A stretch of DNA of 64,000 nt from JACPWY01 sp964603655 (GCA_964603655.1 CAZRVZ010000045.1:1-64000), one strand, 5' to 3'; counted from the stretch's first letter, positions 23,841-33,032 are shown. Translations and numbers: made by a program. Notes: generated by a model not told the origin, from the letters alone.

Positions 23841-26835
23841 CACGTTGGTAACGGGGCGGAGCGTAGGGCGCGTCATCCTCGTTCCATTGTGGCGAACGCC
23901 CGCCTCTATCGGCAGCGCCTCGATCAGCACCACCTCTATCGGCAGCGCCTCGATCAGCACCACCTCTATCGGCACCGCCTCGATCAGCACCACCTCTATC
24001 GGCACCGCCTCTATCGGCACCGCCTCTATCGGCAGCGCCTCGATCAGCACCGCCTCTATCGGCAGCGCCTCGATCAGCACCACCCCTATCGGCAGCGCCT
24101 CTATCAGCACCCCCTCTATCAGCACCCCCTCTATCGGCACCACCTCGACCAAATCTATCGTTTGCGTTGCGATCCCGAGTCTGGCCTTCTCGCGGTCGAT
24201 AGTCGCGCGGCTGATAATCCCCTCGATCCGGACGATCTCGCCTCGGTCCGCGATTTCCACGGTCGCTTCCGCCTCGGTCTTGATAATTGCGGTCGTTGAA
24301 GTTCGGTTCAGTACCGAAACGGTCCTCTCCACCACGTCCTGTACCTGTACCTCTATACGGTGCGGGCCCCCGTTCACCCCAAGCTGCTCGACCGGGACCA
24401 CCGCGTCCCTCACTACGCGGACCGGCATCCCGATGTCCGCCACCACCTTCGCGATACCCACCTCGTCCTGCACCCTCGCGAGGACCATCAGACCGTGGTC
24501 CACTACTCGGCCGTCGGGAATCCCGACGCGGTCCACCGTCTTGTCGGTCTCTATTAGAAATTCGGCGAGCCTCTCGCAAAGGTCGGTCCTCGGGATCCCG
24601 AACGAGAGAGCTGTTATCCATTTCGGTTTCCGAATCTGCAAAATAATCGCCCGGTGCCGTCGGCTTAATTTCGGTGGATGCCGCAGCATTGGGGTCTGCT
24701 TGTGTAGGAGTCGGCACAGCCGGTGCCATTGCAGCTCCCTCCCTAAGGAGAGCCTTGCGGGAAAGCCTCATCTTGCCACTGGACTCCACCTCAAGACACT
24801 TCACGCGAACGGTATCTCCAATTTGAACCACGTCCTCGACTCGCCTAACCCGTTGAAGGTCCAACTCGGAAATATGGCATAACCCTTCCGTTCCCGGAAT
24901 AATTTCAATAAAGGCACCGAAATCAGCAATTCGCGTAACCTTACCTTCATAAATCCGACCAGCCTCCGGCTCCTCCACGATTCGCTTGATAATTTCAATC
25001 GCCTTTTGAGCGCTCGCATCGTCGACTGAAGCGATATGAACACTCCCATCGTCCTCGATATCGATCTTAACGCCCGTCTGCTCGATGATCCCGCGAATAA
25101 CCTTTCCTCCACTGCCGATCACCTCTCGAACCTTATCCGGCTTAACCTTGATGGTGTAAATTCGAGGTGCATAGGCTGAGACACTTTCGCGCGCCTTTTC
25201 GATCACCTTACTCATCTCTCCCAGAATATGGAGACGGCCTTCGCGAGCCTGTTCGAGCGCCTGTTCCATGATGACACGGCTCACTCCACCAATTTTCAAA
25301 TCCATCTGAAATGCGGTAACTCCATCGGCGGTGCCGCATACCTTGAAATCCATATCTCCCAAATGATCCTCATCACCCAGAATGTCGGAGAGAATGGCGA
25401 CCCGTTCACCTTCCTTAATGAGTCCCATAGCGACTCCCGCGACCGGTTTCGCAACCGGAACGCCCGCATCCATCAGCGCCATTGAACCACTGCAAACTGT
25501 CGCCATTGACGACGATCCATTGGACTCAAGCACTTCGGAGACGATTCTCACCGTGTACGGAAATTGCTCTTTGGGCGGCATGATGAAGGTCAACGCTCGT
25601 TCGGCCAAAAAACCGTGGCCGATTTCTCGTCTTCCCGGACCCCGAAGCGGTCTGGCCTCTCCCACGGAGAAAGGAGGAAAGTTGTAATGGAGCATGAACG
25701 CCTTTTGATAAATCCCAGTAATTGAATCGATTTTTTGTTCGTCATCGGCGGTTCCCAATGTCACCGTTGACAACACTTGAGTCTCACCGCGGGTAAACAG
25801 CGCCGAACCATGCACTCGCGGCAGCAGGCCGGTCTCGCAACTGATCGATCGGATCTCATTGTAAGGGCGACCATCGATGCGAGTCTTGGTGTTTAACGTG
25901 TGCTCGCGTGCATAAGTCGCCTTGAGTTCCTCAATGTAAATGGGCACCATTTTATTACGCGTTTCGTCCGCATCCGTTTTTGGCTCCTCAATTAGGAATT
26001 TTTCTTTCGCATTCGACTTAACCTTATCTAGCGCCTCATAACGGGCCAGTTTTTCACGAATCGCAAACGCAGACTTAAAGCCCGACAAAAGGGCCTTGCG
26101 CATATCGGTCTTAAGGGCCTCGTCACGCTTAGGGTGCTCATAGGCCCGTTTTTCCCGTCCAACCTTTGCCTTCAACTCGTCCTGCATGTCAAAAATGGCC
26201 TGCATCTGCTCATGTGCAAAATAGATGGCATCATTAAGAAGTTTTTCATTTACCTCTTTTGAACTCCCTTCGACCATCACGATTCCCGATCGCCCTCCAG
26301 AGACCAGGAGATCCAAGGAACTATTGGCCTGGTCGGCTGGCGAAAAATTCATCACCATTTCGCCATTGATATGCCCAACACGTCCGCAAGCAATAGGCCC
26401 GGCCCAGGGTATATCGGAGATATGAAGCGCACAGGATGCACCAATGGATGCTAAAAGATCCGGCTCATTCACTCCGTCATTTGACAACACAGTTGCAACG
26501 ACGTTGGTCTCAAACATGTAATCTTCGGGAAACAAGGGCCGAATGGGTCGGTCGATGATTCGAGCGGAGAGAGTTGCTCGGTCCGATGGTCTCGCTTCCC
26601 TCTTAAAAAACCCGCCTGGAATGCGCCCGGCCGAATAATATTTTTCCTGGTAATCCACCGTCAACGGGAAGAATTCCTGATTTTCCTTTAATTTCTTACT
26701 CGATACCACGGTGACCAAGACCATCGTGTCGCCGTAACGACAAAGAACGCTTGCATCCGTCTGTTTAGCCATTTTTCCGGTTTGTAATGTTAAAGTCCGG
26801 CCACTGATATTTGCACTAACTTCTACGACTGACAT
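23827..26835 (-). CDS. pnp: Polyribonucleotide nucleotidyltransferase with long Arg/Gly-rich tail
   Basis: PNPase degrades RNA 3' to 5' by phosphorolysis and is a core of the RNA degradosome. The 1002-residue product contains two RNase PH domains with the linking helical domain (about 1-545), a KH domain (about 555-615, IGSGGKVIRGI) and an S1 domain (about 620-690, GKVTRIADFGAFIEI). It then has a ~300-residue tail absent from most PNPases (usual length ~700). The tail is rich in Arg, Gly, Asp and Pro and includes 16 tandem five-residue units (GADRG or AADRG). Such a tail probably binds RNA or a partner. The gene is preceded by AAAGGA and follows rpsO by 28 bp. Confidence 0.96.
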   Translation of the reverse strand: MSVVEVSANISGRTLTLQTGKMAKQTDASVLCRYGDTMVLVTVVSSKKLKENQEFFPLTVDYQEKYYSAGRIPGGFFKREARPSDRATLSARIIDRPIRPLFPEDYMFETNVVATVLSNDGVNEPDLLASIGASCALHISDIPWAGPIACGRVGHINGEMVMNFSPADQANSSLDLLVSGGRSGIVMVEGSSKEVNEKLLNDAIYFAHEQMQAIFDMQDELKAKVGREKRAYEHPKRDEALKTDMRKALLSGFKSAFAIREKLARYEALDKVKSNAKEKFLIEEPKTDADETRNKMVPIYIEELKATYAREHTLNTKTRIDGRPYNEIRSISCETGLLPRVHGSALFTRGETQVLSTVTLGTADDEQKIDSITGIYQKAFMLHYNFPPFSVGEARPLRGPGRREIGHGFLAERALTFIMPPKEQFPYTVRIVSEVLESNGSSSMATVCSGSMALMDAGVPVAKPVAGVAMGLIKEGERVAILSDILGDEDHLGDMDFKVCGTADGVTAFQMDLKIGGVSRVIMEQALEQAREGRLHILGEMSKVIEKARESVSAYAPRIYTIKVKPDKVREVIGSGGKVIRGIIEQTGVKIDIEDDGSVHIASVDDASAQKAIEIIKRIVEEPEAGRIYEGKVTRIADFGAFIEIIPGTEGLCHISELDLQRVRRVEDVVQIGDTVRVKCLEVESSGKMRLSRKALLREGAAMAPAVPTPTQADPNAAASTEIKPTAPGDYFADSETEMDNSSLVRDPEDRPLREARRISNRDRQDGGPRRDSRRPSSGPRSDGPREGAGRGGYREGGGGHRDAGPRSEGRGGPGRAAWGERGPAPYRGTGTGRGGEDRFGTEPNFNDRNYQDRGGSDRGNRGPRRDRPDRGDYQPRDYRPREGQTRDRNANDRFGRGGADRGGADRGGADRGAADRGGADRGAADRGGADRGAADRGGADRGGADRGGADRGGADRGGADRGAADRGGADRGAADRGGRSPQWNEDDAPYAPPRYQRDDEE
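23902..24141 (-). repeat. 15-bp tandem repeat coding for the PNPase DRG tail
   Basis: Sixteen in-frame 15-bp units encode (G/A)ADRG; the units vary at few positions, mostly the Gly/Ala codon. The repeat creates long spurious open frames in other frames and on the opposite strand. Confidence 0.9.
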
Positions 26836-26863
26836 AGTTTTCCTTTATTGTGAGTAAGGATGC

Positions 26864-27130
26864 TTACTTGCGGATACTAAGACGTTCAATCAACGACTGG
26901 TAACGACCTGAGTCTAATTCCTTCAGATAATCCAACAGACTTCGCCTTCGGCCTACCATCTTGAGCAGTCCTCTTCGAGAATGGTGATCTTTAATGTGGG
27001 ATTTAAAGTGCGGGGTCAATTCATTAATCTTTTGCGTCAGTAAGGCAACTTGAATCTCCACAGAACCCGTATCTCGTTCATGGACGCGATAGCCGCTGAT
27101 GACTTCGTTCTTTTTCTCCTTCGTAATCAA
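26864..27130 (-). CDS. rpsO: 30S ribosomal protein uS15
   Basis: An 88-residue protein with the full uS15 pattern: HERDTGSVEIQVALLT, the basic DHHSRRGLL loop and RRRSLLDYL. It binds the central domain of 16S rRNA. The rpsO-pnp order is widely conserved, and a short GTAAG/CTTAC hairpin directly after the stop codon could be a processing site between the two. A promoter-like sequence lies about 40 bp upstream of the start. Confidence 0.98.
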   Translation of the reverse strand: MITKEKKNEVISGYRVHERDTGSVEIQVALLTQKINELTPHFKSHIKDHHSRRGLLKMVGRRRSLLDYLKELDSGRYQSLIERLSIRK

Positions 27131-27167
27131 TTCACACCCTTTTGTATTATCAATTAGTTAAGTGCCT

Positions 27168-27196
27168 CTAATATCACCGCTTTTGAGGTTCGGCAA
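27168..27196 (-). promoter_or_regulatory. Promoter of rpsO-pnp
   Basis: Minus-strand TTGCCG (27196-27191), 17-bp spacer, and TATTAG (27173-27168) with an upstream TG at the extended -10 position. It would let rpsO-pnp be transcribed separately from the rimP-truB operon. Confidence 0.5.
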
Positions 27197-27226
27197 CCCC
27201 AGAAACCAAGTTTAACAAAGAACCTG

Positions 27227-27985
27227 TTAGGAATTCTTATACCCGGCCGCATTGCACGCCCTGAGATACCGAACGTAGTTCCCATAACCCTTTTCTAGAT
27301 TCTCCTCGACGCTTTCCGAGAAATGGGAAAGCGTCATGCTCTCATCGACCGAAAATCCACCACACATGAGCCGTCGCAATTCCACAAGATGAGCGCGCGT
27401 GCCGAGTTTAGCGCCAATTTCCTGAGCAAGGCTCCGAACATACGTCCCTTTCGAACAGTGTACTTCGAAATCAACATAGGGGGATTCGAACCCAAGCATG
27501 TCAATCCGGTACAGCTTGACCGGTATCGGACTCAATTTGACTCGGATGTCCTGACGCGCAAGTTCATACAGCCGCACGCCGTTAATTTTTTTAGCGCTAA
27601 ATGCCGGCGGCACCTGCTCCCAAACCCCCTCAAACCCCTTGATTACCGAGGCAATCCGGTCTGACGACAGGTCCGGAATGGGCATTTTTTCAGTAACCTG
27701 ACCGGTACGGTCCATTGTATCGGTGTTGGACCCGAGCTCAAGTCTTGCTCGGTACACTTTATCTGCGTCGAGAATAGACTGCGACAGCCGCGTGGCTCGT
27801 CCCAAAAGAAGCACCAGTACCCCAGTAGCAAACGGATCGAGACTCCCGGTGTGTCCTACCTTTTCACCACCCGCCAGGCGCCTTACTTCTCTTACAATGT
27901 CAAAACTCGTCGGCCCTGGAGTTTTATCAATAACTAGAAGTCCTTCACGCCTTCTAGAGTTTTCCTGATGATTGCTCAATCTCAC
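27227..27985 (-). CDS. truB: tRNA pseudouridine-55 synthase
   Basis: The product (252 residues from the start chosen) has the TruB signature GHTGSLDPFATGVL with the catalytic Asp, KVYRARLELG and CSKGTYVRSLAQEIG. TruB makes pseudouridine 55 in the T-loop of tRNAs. It is a short form with little or no PUA domain. No ATG exists near the expected start. I chose the GTG at 27985, which has GGGA seven bases upstream and overlaps the rbfA end by 32 bp; the open frame extends 17 codons further into rbfA. Confidence 0.94.
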   Translation of the reverse strand: MRLSNHQENSRRREGLLVIDKTPGPTSFDIVREVRRLAGGEKVGHTGSLDPFATGVLVLLLGRATRLSQSILDADKVYRARLELGSNTDTMDRTGQVTEKMPIPDLSSDRIASVIKGFEGVWEQVPPAFSAKKINGVRLYELARQDIRVKLSPIPVKLYRIDMLGFESPYVDFEVHCSKGTYVRSLAQEIGAKLGTRAHLVELRRLMCGGFSVDESMTLSHFSESVEENLEKGYGNYVRYLRACNAAGYKNS

Positions 27986-28313
27986 TAAATATTCCCATAA
28001 TTCTTTGAACGCCAACTTCGTGCGTATCACAAACAAATCGCAGCTCCGGAAGCACTTTGAGATTTAATGCGTCGCTTAACTGACGCCGAATAAAGCCTCT
28101 GGCCCTTTCCAGCCGCCTCAAAGCATCTTCTGGCACGCCGGCACTATCCACGGAACCCAAAAACACCCTGGCAACCTTTAGATCGCTGCTTAAATCGACC
28201 TCGTTCACCCGCAATCGTTGCAATGCTGGGTCTTCAATTTTTTCAGCGAGTAGCCGCACCAACTCGGAATGGATCACGCGCGCAACGCGCTTCGGCCTTC
28301 TGACATCGCTCAT
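27954..28313 (-). CDS. rbfA: 30S ribosome-binding factor A
   Basis: A 119-residue KH-like protein with the RbfA pattern: RPKRVARVIHSEL at the N-terminus, the core DLSSDLKVARVFLG, and FIRRQLSDALNLKVLPEL near the end. It assists late 30S maturation and cold adaptation. The start overlaps the infB stop by 4 bp and its 3' end overlaps truB. Confidence 0.96.
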   Translation of the reverse strand: MSDVRRPKRVARVIHSELVRLLAEKIEDPALQRLRVNEVDLSSDLKVARVFLGSVDSAGVPEDALRRLERARGFIRRQLSDALNLKVLPELRFVCDTHEVGVQRIMGIFSEIEQSSGKL

Positions 28314-30895
28314 AGACTCCGTTTTACCTCTTCTTTGACAAAAACTTCGAACTGATCACCCATTTTTACATCGTTAAAGTTCTCAAGTCCAATGCCGCAC
28401 TCAAACCCCTGAGCCACTTCCCGCACATCTTCCTTAAACCGCTTCAGGCTTGAAAGTTTTCCTTCATAAACCACCCGGCTGTCCCGGAGAAGTCTCAAAA
28501 ACGATCCTCGAATTACCTTTCCGTCTAATACCGCGCTCCCCGCAATCGTACCAAACTTGGTAATATGGAAAACGCTTCGTACCTCGGCACGACCAATCAC
28601 CTTCTCGTGCGTCTCAGTCCCTAACATCCCCTCCAGGAATTTTTTCAGATCGTCGAGCATGTCATAGATAATGGAATATGACTTTATCTGTACCTTTTCA
28701 GCGTCAGCCAAATGCTGCGCCTTTAGATCCGGACGAACATTAAAACCAACAATGATTGCGCCACTCGCGGCCGCCAGCATTACGTCGGTCTCAGTAATTC
28801 CCCCGGTACCGGAATGCAGGAGTTTAGCCTTGACCTGATCCCGAGGTAACTTGCCAATTGCCTCGCGCAGGGCCTCCGTGGATCCCTGTACGTCGGCCTT
28901 AACAATAATCCGCAACTCCTTTTCCTCGGTAACCGCGGCCAGAATTTGTTCCAGTGTCGCCTTGGGACGCGCCTCTGTGTTCTTTTCCCTGAGTTTGATG
29001 CTGCGTTGATCGATAAGTTCTCGGGCACGTCGGTCATCGGCGACTACATTAATCTCATCTCCGACATTGGGAACACTCGAAAGTCCCATTACCTCAACAC
29101 TCGTACTGGGATGAGCCTCATCCAGCTTTGCCCCCGTGGAATCGGTCATGCCTCGAATTTTTCCAATGCTCAGGCCGCAAACCACCGTATCACCGCGCTT
29201 CAGAAGTCCCTGCTGCACCAGTACAGTTGCAATCGGCCCACGCGCCTTATCCAGACGAGATTCAATAATTGTTCCTTTAGAGGGCGCTGTTAGGCTCGCC
29301 TTGAGCTCCAACATCTCCGCCTGAAGCAGGACATTTTCCAGAAGAGTATCGACCCCCTTTCGGGTCTTGGCTGAGACGTTCACATAGATCGTATCGCCGC
29401 CCCACTCCTCAGGGTTCAATCCGTGCCCAGCGAGTGTCTGCTTAATCCGATCGGGATTGGCATCGGGAAGATCCGTTTTATTGATCGCAACAAGGATCGG
29501 CACGTTGGCTGCTTTGGCGTGGTCCACTGACTCCAACGTCTGTGGCATAACCCCGTCCACCGCCGAAACCACCAGGATAACCAAATCAGTAACCTTTGCG
29601 CCCCTGGCCCGCATTGCGGTAAATGCTTCGTGACCTGGGGTATCTATAAAAGTAATTCGCCCCTTTGCTAAGGTAACCGTGTAGGCACCGATGTGCTGAG
29701 TAATTCCGCCAGCCTCACCGGCAGCCACGTCCGTCTTTCGAATGGCATCGAGCAACGAGGTTTTACCGTGGTCCACATGCCCCATTACGGTAACGACCGG
29801 GGGTCGACTCTCACCCAAACTGGTCTCAGCAATTTGCTGCGGCAAAAAATCACTCTCCTTGAATATGAACTGCTTCACCTCAAAGCCATATTCATGAGCA
29901 CAAAGTACAGTGGTGTCATGGTCTAAGGTTTCATGAATCGTGGCTGTAACACCCATCGTAAGCAGTTTAGCCATGGCTGCTTTTGCTTTAATCCCCAAGG
30001 CCTTAGCCAAATCAGCCACGGAGATCCGCTCTCCCATTTCGATGACTCGCTTATGCTCAGCGGGGGTAGTAATCAACGTCTTTTGAACCGGTCGATTCAA
30101 CCCGGTTTTCTTCTTTTTTGTGGCATGAATTAGCTCTCGTTTTAGATAATCCGCACTCCGAAAAACCTTATCGTTTCGCTGCAACCCACGCTTTTTTCCA
30201 TCTTTGGAAGAATCCACCGCACTGACGCTGGCGATTTCAACTTCTTTTAGCCGCTTCGGCCCTCCCTTGGCTTTATCGTTAGCGGATGCCTCCGCAGGTT
30301 TGGCCGCCTTAGCAATCTCTACTTTCTTCTCGGGCTTAGGCCCAACCACCTCGCCCAAGTACTGCTCGGTCCCAACCTTTTTAATGATGGAACGAAACGA
30401 TTTGCGTTTTATATCCGCAGATTGTAATCCGGCCGGGAGTTGTTCGACCTCACCCTCAACAAGTGGCATTGGCGACTCCGACGAGCCGTCTTCTACTGCC
30501 AGAATAGTTGTTTCAGCGACCGACGGGGCGTCTGTTACTAACGAATCATCCACCAGCTCGGTTTCCATATCAACTGGTCGGCCCGCCTCCGGAGCTGGCT
30601 GGTCCACCTCGGCACCAGCTTTTGCCCGTCGCCGGATGACAGATGTTCCAACACGTTTCTCGGTCACCGATGGCTTTGCGTTTGCCAACGGCTTTACGTT
30701 GACGGGAGCACCGGCACCCTTGCCGAACGGCCGATTCTTTCTAAAATACTCACGAATGGTGCGCACCTCCTCGCTGCCCAATACATTCATCGGGTTCTTT
30801 ACGTCGACCCCCAGGCGTTGAATGACATCAACCATCTGCTGGTTTTCTATCCCCAGTTCCTTTGCCAGTTCATATACCTTCAGTTTAATTGCCAT
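28310..30895 (-). CDS. infB: Translation initiation factor IF-2
   Basis: The 861-residue product has an N-terminal IF2_N module (VYELAKELGIENQQMVDVIQ), a long Ala/Val/Pro/Glu-rich linker, a second IF2_N-like module around residues 285-350, then the GTPase with G1 GHVDHGKT near residue 373, DTPGHEAF and NKTDLPD, and the C-terminal domains that bind fMet-tRNA. It delivers initiator tRNA to the 30S subunit. It starts 3 bp after nusA and overlaps rbfA by 4 bp. Confidence 0.98.
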   Translation of the reverse strand: MAIKLKVYELAKELGIENQQMVDVIQRLGVDVKNPMNVLGSEEVRTIREYFRKNRPFGKGAGAPVNVKPLANAKPSVTEKRVGTSVIRRRAKAGAEVDQPAPEAGRPVDMETELVDDSLVTDAPSVAETTILAVEDGSSESPMPLVEGEVEQLPAGLQSADIKRKSFRSIIKKVGTEQYLGEVVGPKPEKKVEIAKAAKPAEASANDKAKGGPKRLKEVEIASVSAVDSSKDGKKRGLQRNDKVFRSADYLKRELIHATKKKKTGLNRPVQKTLITTPAEHKRVIEMGERISVADLAKALGIKAKAAMAKLLTMGVTATIHETLDHDTTVLCAHEYGFEVKQFIFKESDFLPQQIAETSLGESRPPVVTVMGHVDHGKTSLLDAIRKTDVAAGEAGGITQHIGAYTVTLAKGRITFIDTPGHEAFTAMRARGAKVTDLVILVVSAVDGVMPQTLESVDHAKAANVPILVAINKTDLPDANPDRIKQTLAGHGLNPEEWGGDTIYVNVSAKTRKGVDTLLENVLLQAEMLELKASLTAPSKGTIIESRLDKARGPIATVLVQQGLLKRGDTVVCGLSIGKIRGMTDSTGAKLDEAHPSTSVEVMGLSSVPNVGDEINVVADDRRARELIDQRSIKLREKNTEARPKATLEQILAAVTEEKELRIIVKADVQGSTEALREAIGKLPRDQVKAKLLHSGTGGITETDVMLAAASGAIIVGFNVRPDLKAQHLADAEKVQIKSYSIIYDMLDDLKKFLEGMLGTETHEKVIGRAEVRSVFHITKFGTIAGSAVLDGKVIRGSFLRLLRDSRVVYEGKLSSLKRFKEDVREVAQGFECGIGLENFNDVKMGDQFEVFVKEEVKRSL

Positions 30896-30898
30896 CGG

Positions 30899-32428
30899 TT
30901 ACTCTTGATCCTTGCGAGGGATGGTCGTCGTGTCAGTTCCATCGGTTGAGCTAGCTATTGCGTCGGTTGCAATAGTCATTGCGTCGGCACCGTCGGTCGC
31001 AGTAGCCACTGCGGCAGTTGCGGCGGTCGTTTCCTCAAGAGCAATACGATCGAGTGCTTCCTGTTTCTGAGTCTTTTCCTCGTGTGCCTTTACCTCCGCC
31101 TTAAGCCGTTCAAACACCTGATCCGCCGACAGTTTGGCGTTCATTTGGGCATTTCTCGCCGCCTCGGCCTGAATCTGTCGAAGTCGGGCCAATTCTCCCG
31201 AGGCAATAAATGCAGCCGCCCCCACTTTGAGCTCCTTGGCTTTTTCAGGCGTACAGCCGGGAACCTGACAAAGCGCCTCCACTTCGCCAGTCGATATCTG
31301 TTCAACTGAATAACCGTACTGGTAAAACGAAACGATAAGCGTATCATTCATTCCGGCAATTTTTGCGAGCAGTGACTTAGCGTCCTCTTTGCGTTTTGCC
31401 ATCCTGGATTCGGACAGAATATCCAATTTCCAACCGGTCAGAATCGAGGCTAACTTGACATTCTGTCCTCGTTTTCCAATCGCAAGGCTCAATTGACTGT
31501 CACCCACCACTATCGCCATCGAGTGATTGTCTTCATCGATAACGACCTTTGTCACCTCGGCAGGCGCCAACGCGTTACACACAAATCGAGTCTCGTCTTC
31601 ATCCCAAGGAACGATGTCGATCTTCTCGCCTCGAAGCTCCTGCACTACGTTTTGAACGCGAGCTCCCTTCACTCCAACACAGGCCCCCACGGGATCTACG
31701 TCGGAGTCGGTCGAGGTCACCGCAATTTTCGCCCTAATGCCCGGCTCGCGGGCGGCCATTTTAATCTGAACAATATCCTCCGCAACTTCGGGTACCTCTT
31801 GACGGAAAAGCTGAATAAGAAGTTCACGACAGGTTCTAGACAACACGATCTTGGGGCCGCGAGGCGTCTGCTGGACATCGATCAGGTAGCCCAAAACCCT
31901 GTCACCGGGACGAAATGTCTCCCCGGGAATCTGCTCCCTGGCGGGGAGTATGGCGTCCGTTCTCCCCAAATCCACCACCACGCATCCCTTCTCGATTCTT
32001 CGACAGACACCACTCACCACTTCACCCTTACGGACATTAAATTCCTTAAAAATAATGTCGCGCTCTGCGTCACGCACCTTTTGAATAATGACCTGCTTCG
32101 CCGTTTGAGCAGCAATCCTTCCAAATTCCGATGAGTTTAACTTAATGCCGATACTATCTCCGAGAGATGCATCGGGATCCAATACCTTCGCCTGCTCTTG
32201 GCCAACTTCAGTCTCGGCATTTCCAACGATGTCAACCACCGTTTTAAACTGGAATAGCTCAATTTCGCCCAACTCTTCATTGAAGTGGGCCTCAATTTCC
32301 CGCTCCAATCCAAATTTCTTTTGGGCGGCCACCAACATTGCTGATTCCAAAGCCTCAACAAGGATAGCTTTTCCAATGCCTTTATCTTTTTCTACCTGTT
32401 CCAACACCCTACCGAGTTCCGATGGCAC
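30899..32428 (-). CDS. nusA: Transcription termination/antitermination factor NusA
   Basis: The 509-residue protein has the N-terminal RNA polymerase-binding domain (about 1-125), an S1 domain (about 130-200, GEVVSGVCRRIEKGCVVVDLG), two KH domains (VGACVGVKGARVQNVVQEL; LAIGKRGQNVKLA) and a C-terminal helix-hairpin-helix region with a Thr/Ala/Asp-rich low-complexity end (about the last 45 residues) not typical of NusA. It modulates pausing, termination and antitermination. It lies one base after rimP, as in most bacteria. Confidence 0.97.
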   Translation of the reverse strand: MPSELGRVLEQVEKDKGIGKAILVEALESAMLVAAQKKFGLEREIEAHFNEELGEIELFQFKTVVDIVGNAETEVGQEQAKVLDPDASLGDSIGIKLNSSEFGRIAAQTAKQVIIQKVRDAERDIIFKEFNVRKGEVVSGVCRRIEKGCVVVDLGRTDAILPAREQIPGETFRPGDRVLGYLIDVQQTPRGPKIVLSRTCRELLIQLFRQEVPEVAEDIVQIKMAAREPGIRAKIAVTSTDSDVDPVGACVGVKGARVQNVVQELRGEKIDIVPWDEDETRFVCNALAPAEVTKVVIDEDNHSMAIVVGDSQLSLAIGKRGQNVKLASILTGWKLDILSESRMAKRKEDAKSLLAKIAGMNDTLIVSFYQYGYSVEQISTGEVEALCQVPGCTPEKAKELKVGAAAFIASGELARLRQIQAEAARNAQMNAKLSADQVFERLKAEVKAHEEKTQKQEALDRIALEETTAATAAVATATDGADAMTIATDAIASSTDGTDTTTIPRKDQE

Positions 32429-32429
32429 G

Positions 32430-32909
32430 TTACTCCTCCTTCCATACCAAATTTGCCCGTCGTATCGACTGCACGGGAATAATCATCGTTCGTCCGTCAA
32501 AACCAATCTCAACCAATCCATCGTCGACCTTCACAATGGCGCCGCGAACATTCGCTCGACCCTCTTGTGGTTCACATAATCGCAGCTTCGCCTCAGCGCC
32601 GATTTGACGTTTGAAATCGGATTCGGTTCTCAAACGCCTATCGAGACCCGGAGAGGACACTTCAAGATCAAAAGGTCCAACGAATTTTTCGCTCTCTAAC
32701 ATCTTTCCGATAACCCCACTGGCCACACTACAATCATCCAAGGTTGCGCCAGAACTTCCCACTCTCTCTACAAAAACACCGATGCGGCGGTGTCCGACCA
32801 GTACGCAATCGACATCAACCACCAACAATGACAGCGGGGAAAGCACATTTTCAATTAACCTAATCAGGCGATTTTCAACTTCGCTTTTTAAAATCGTCAA
32901 CACAAACAA
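32430..32909 (-). CDS. rimP: Ribosome maturation factor RimP
   Basis: A ~159-residue protein matching RimP: N-terminal SEVENRLIRLIENVL, VDCVLVGHRRIGVFVE, and the LEVSSPGLDRRL motif. It is needed for 30S assembly. The start is uncertain: TTG (32909), GTG (32903) and TTG (32900) have no ribosome-binding site, and the first two lie at the end of a terminator-like hairpin. In frame, five codons upstream of 32909, an ATT at 32924 sits 8 bases after GGAGG, the ideal distance; ATT is the rare start codon used by infC. From there the protein would be 164 residues. Confidence 0.92.
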   Translation of the reverse strand: MFVLTILKSEVENRLIRLIENVLSPLSLLVVDVDCVLVGHRRIGVFVERVGSSGATLDDCSVASGVIGKMLESEKFVGPFDLEVSSPGLDRRLRTESDFKRQIGAEAKLRLCEPQEGRANVRGAIVKVDDGLVEIGFDGRTMIIPVQSIRRANLVWKEE

Positions 32910-32930
32910 AAAAAGCGGGCTAATGCCCGC
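32908..32930 (-). terminator. Rho-independent terminator-like hairpin at the rimP start
   Basis: On the minus strand GCGGGC ATTA GCCCGC is followed by seven T residues: a 6-bp GC stem with a 4-base loop and a U-tract. It lies 103 bp after the penicillin-binding protein stop and just before or within the start of rimP, so it may end the upstream transcript or act as an attenuator for rimP-nusA-infB. Confidence 0.65.
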
Positions 32931-33032
32931 TTCCTCCAGAGAACTACGACTCAGAGTAAGTAGCAGTAAATGCCCTGAAGCACAAGTTTTTTAGTTCGGT
33001 CTCTGTTTCAGTTCCGCGGTATCCGAAACAGT

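Noticed and set aside
23902..24141. CRISPR-like spacing of short repeats
   Set aside because: The repeat is continuous, 15 bp, in frame and inside a gene, with no spacers.
22554..24689. A 711-codon minus-strand frame covering the M16 peptidase and running on into pnp
   Set aside because: The upstream ~283 codons lie in a shifted frame of the PNPase repeat tail (isoleucine/glutamate/leucine reiterations). The M16 domain starts at the ATG at 23840.
23550..24882. Two long plus-strand frames opposite pnp (249 and 345 codons)
   Set aside because: They are antisense images of the 15-bp repeat and Arg/Gly-rich tail, with monotonous Ser/Ile/Thr or Tyr/Arg/Gln translations and no start signals.
27481..27497. 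GATTCGAACCC, which looks like a tRNA T-arm
   Set aside because: It lies within truB coding sequence (encodes LGFESP), and there is no acceptor or anticodon arm around it.
30204..30821. 205-codon plus-strand frame opposite infB
   Set aside because: Antisense of the Ala/Val/Glu-rich IF-2 linker; Ser/Thr-rich translation with no family features.
31493..32134. 213-codon plus-strand frame opposite nusA
   Set aside because: Overlaps the certain NusA domains on the other strand and has no recognisable motif.
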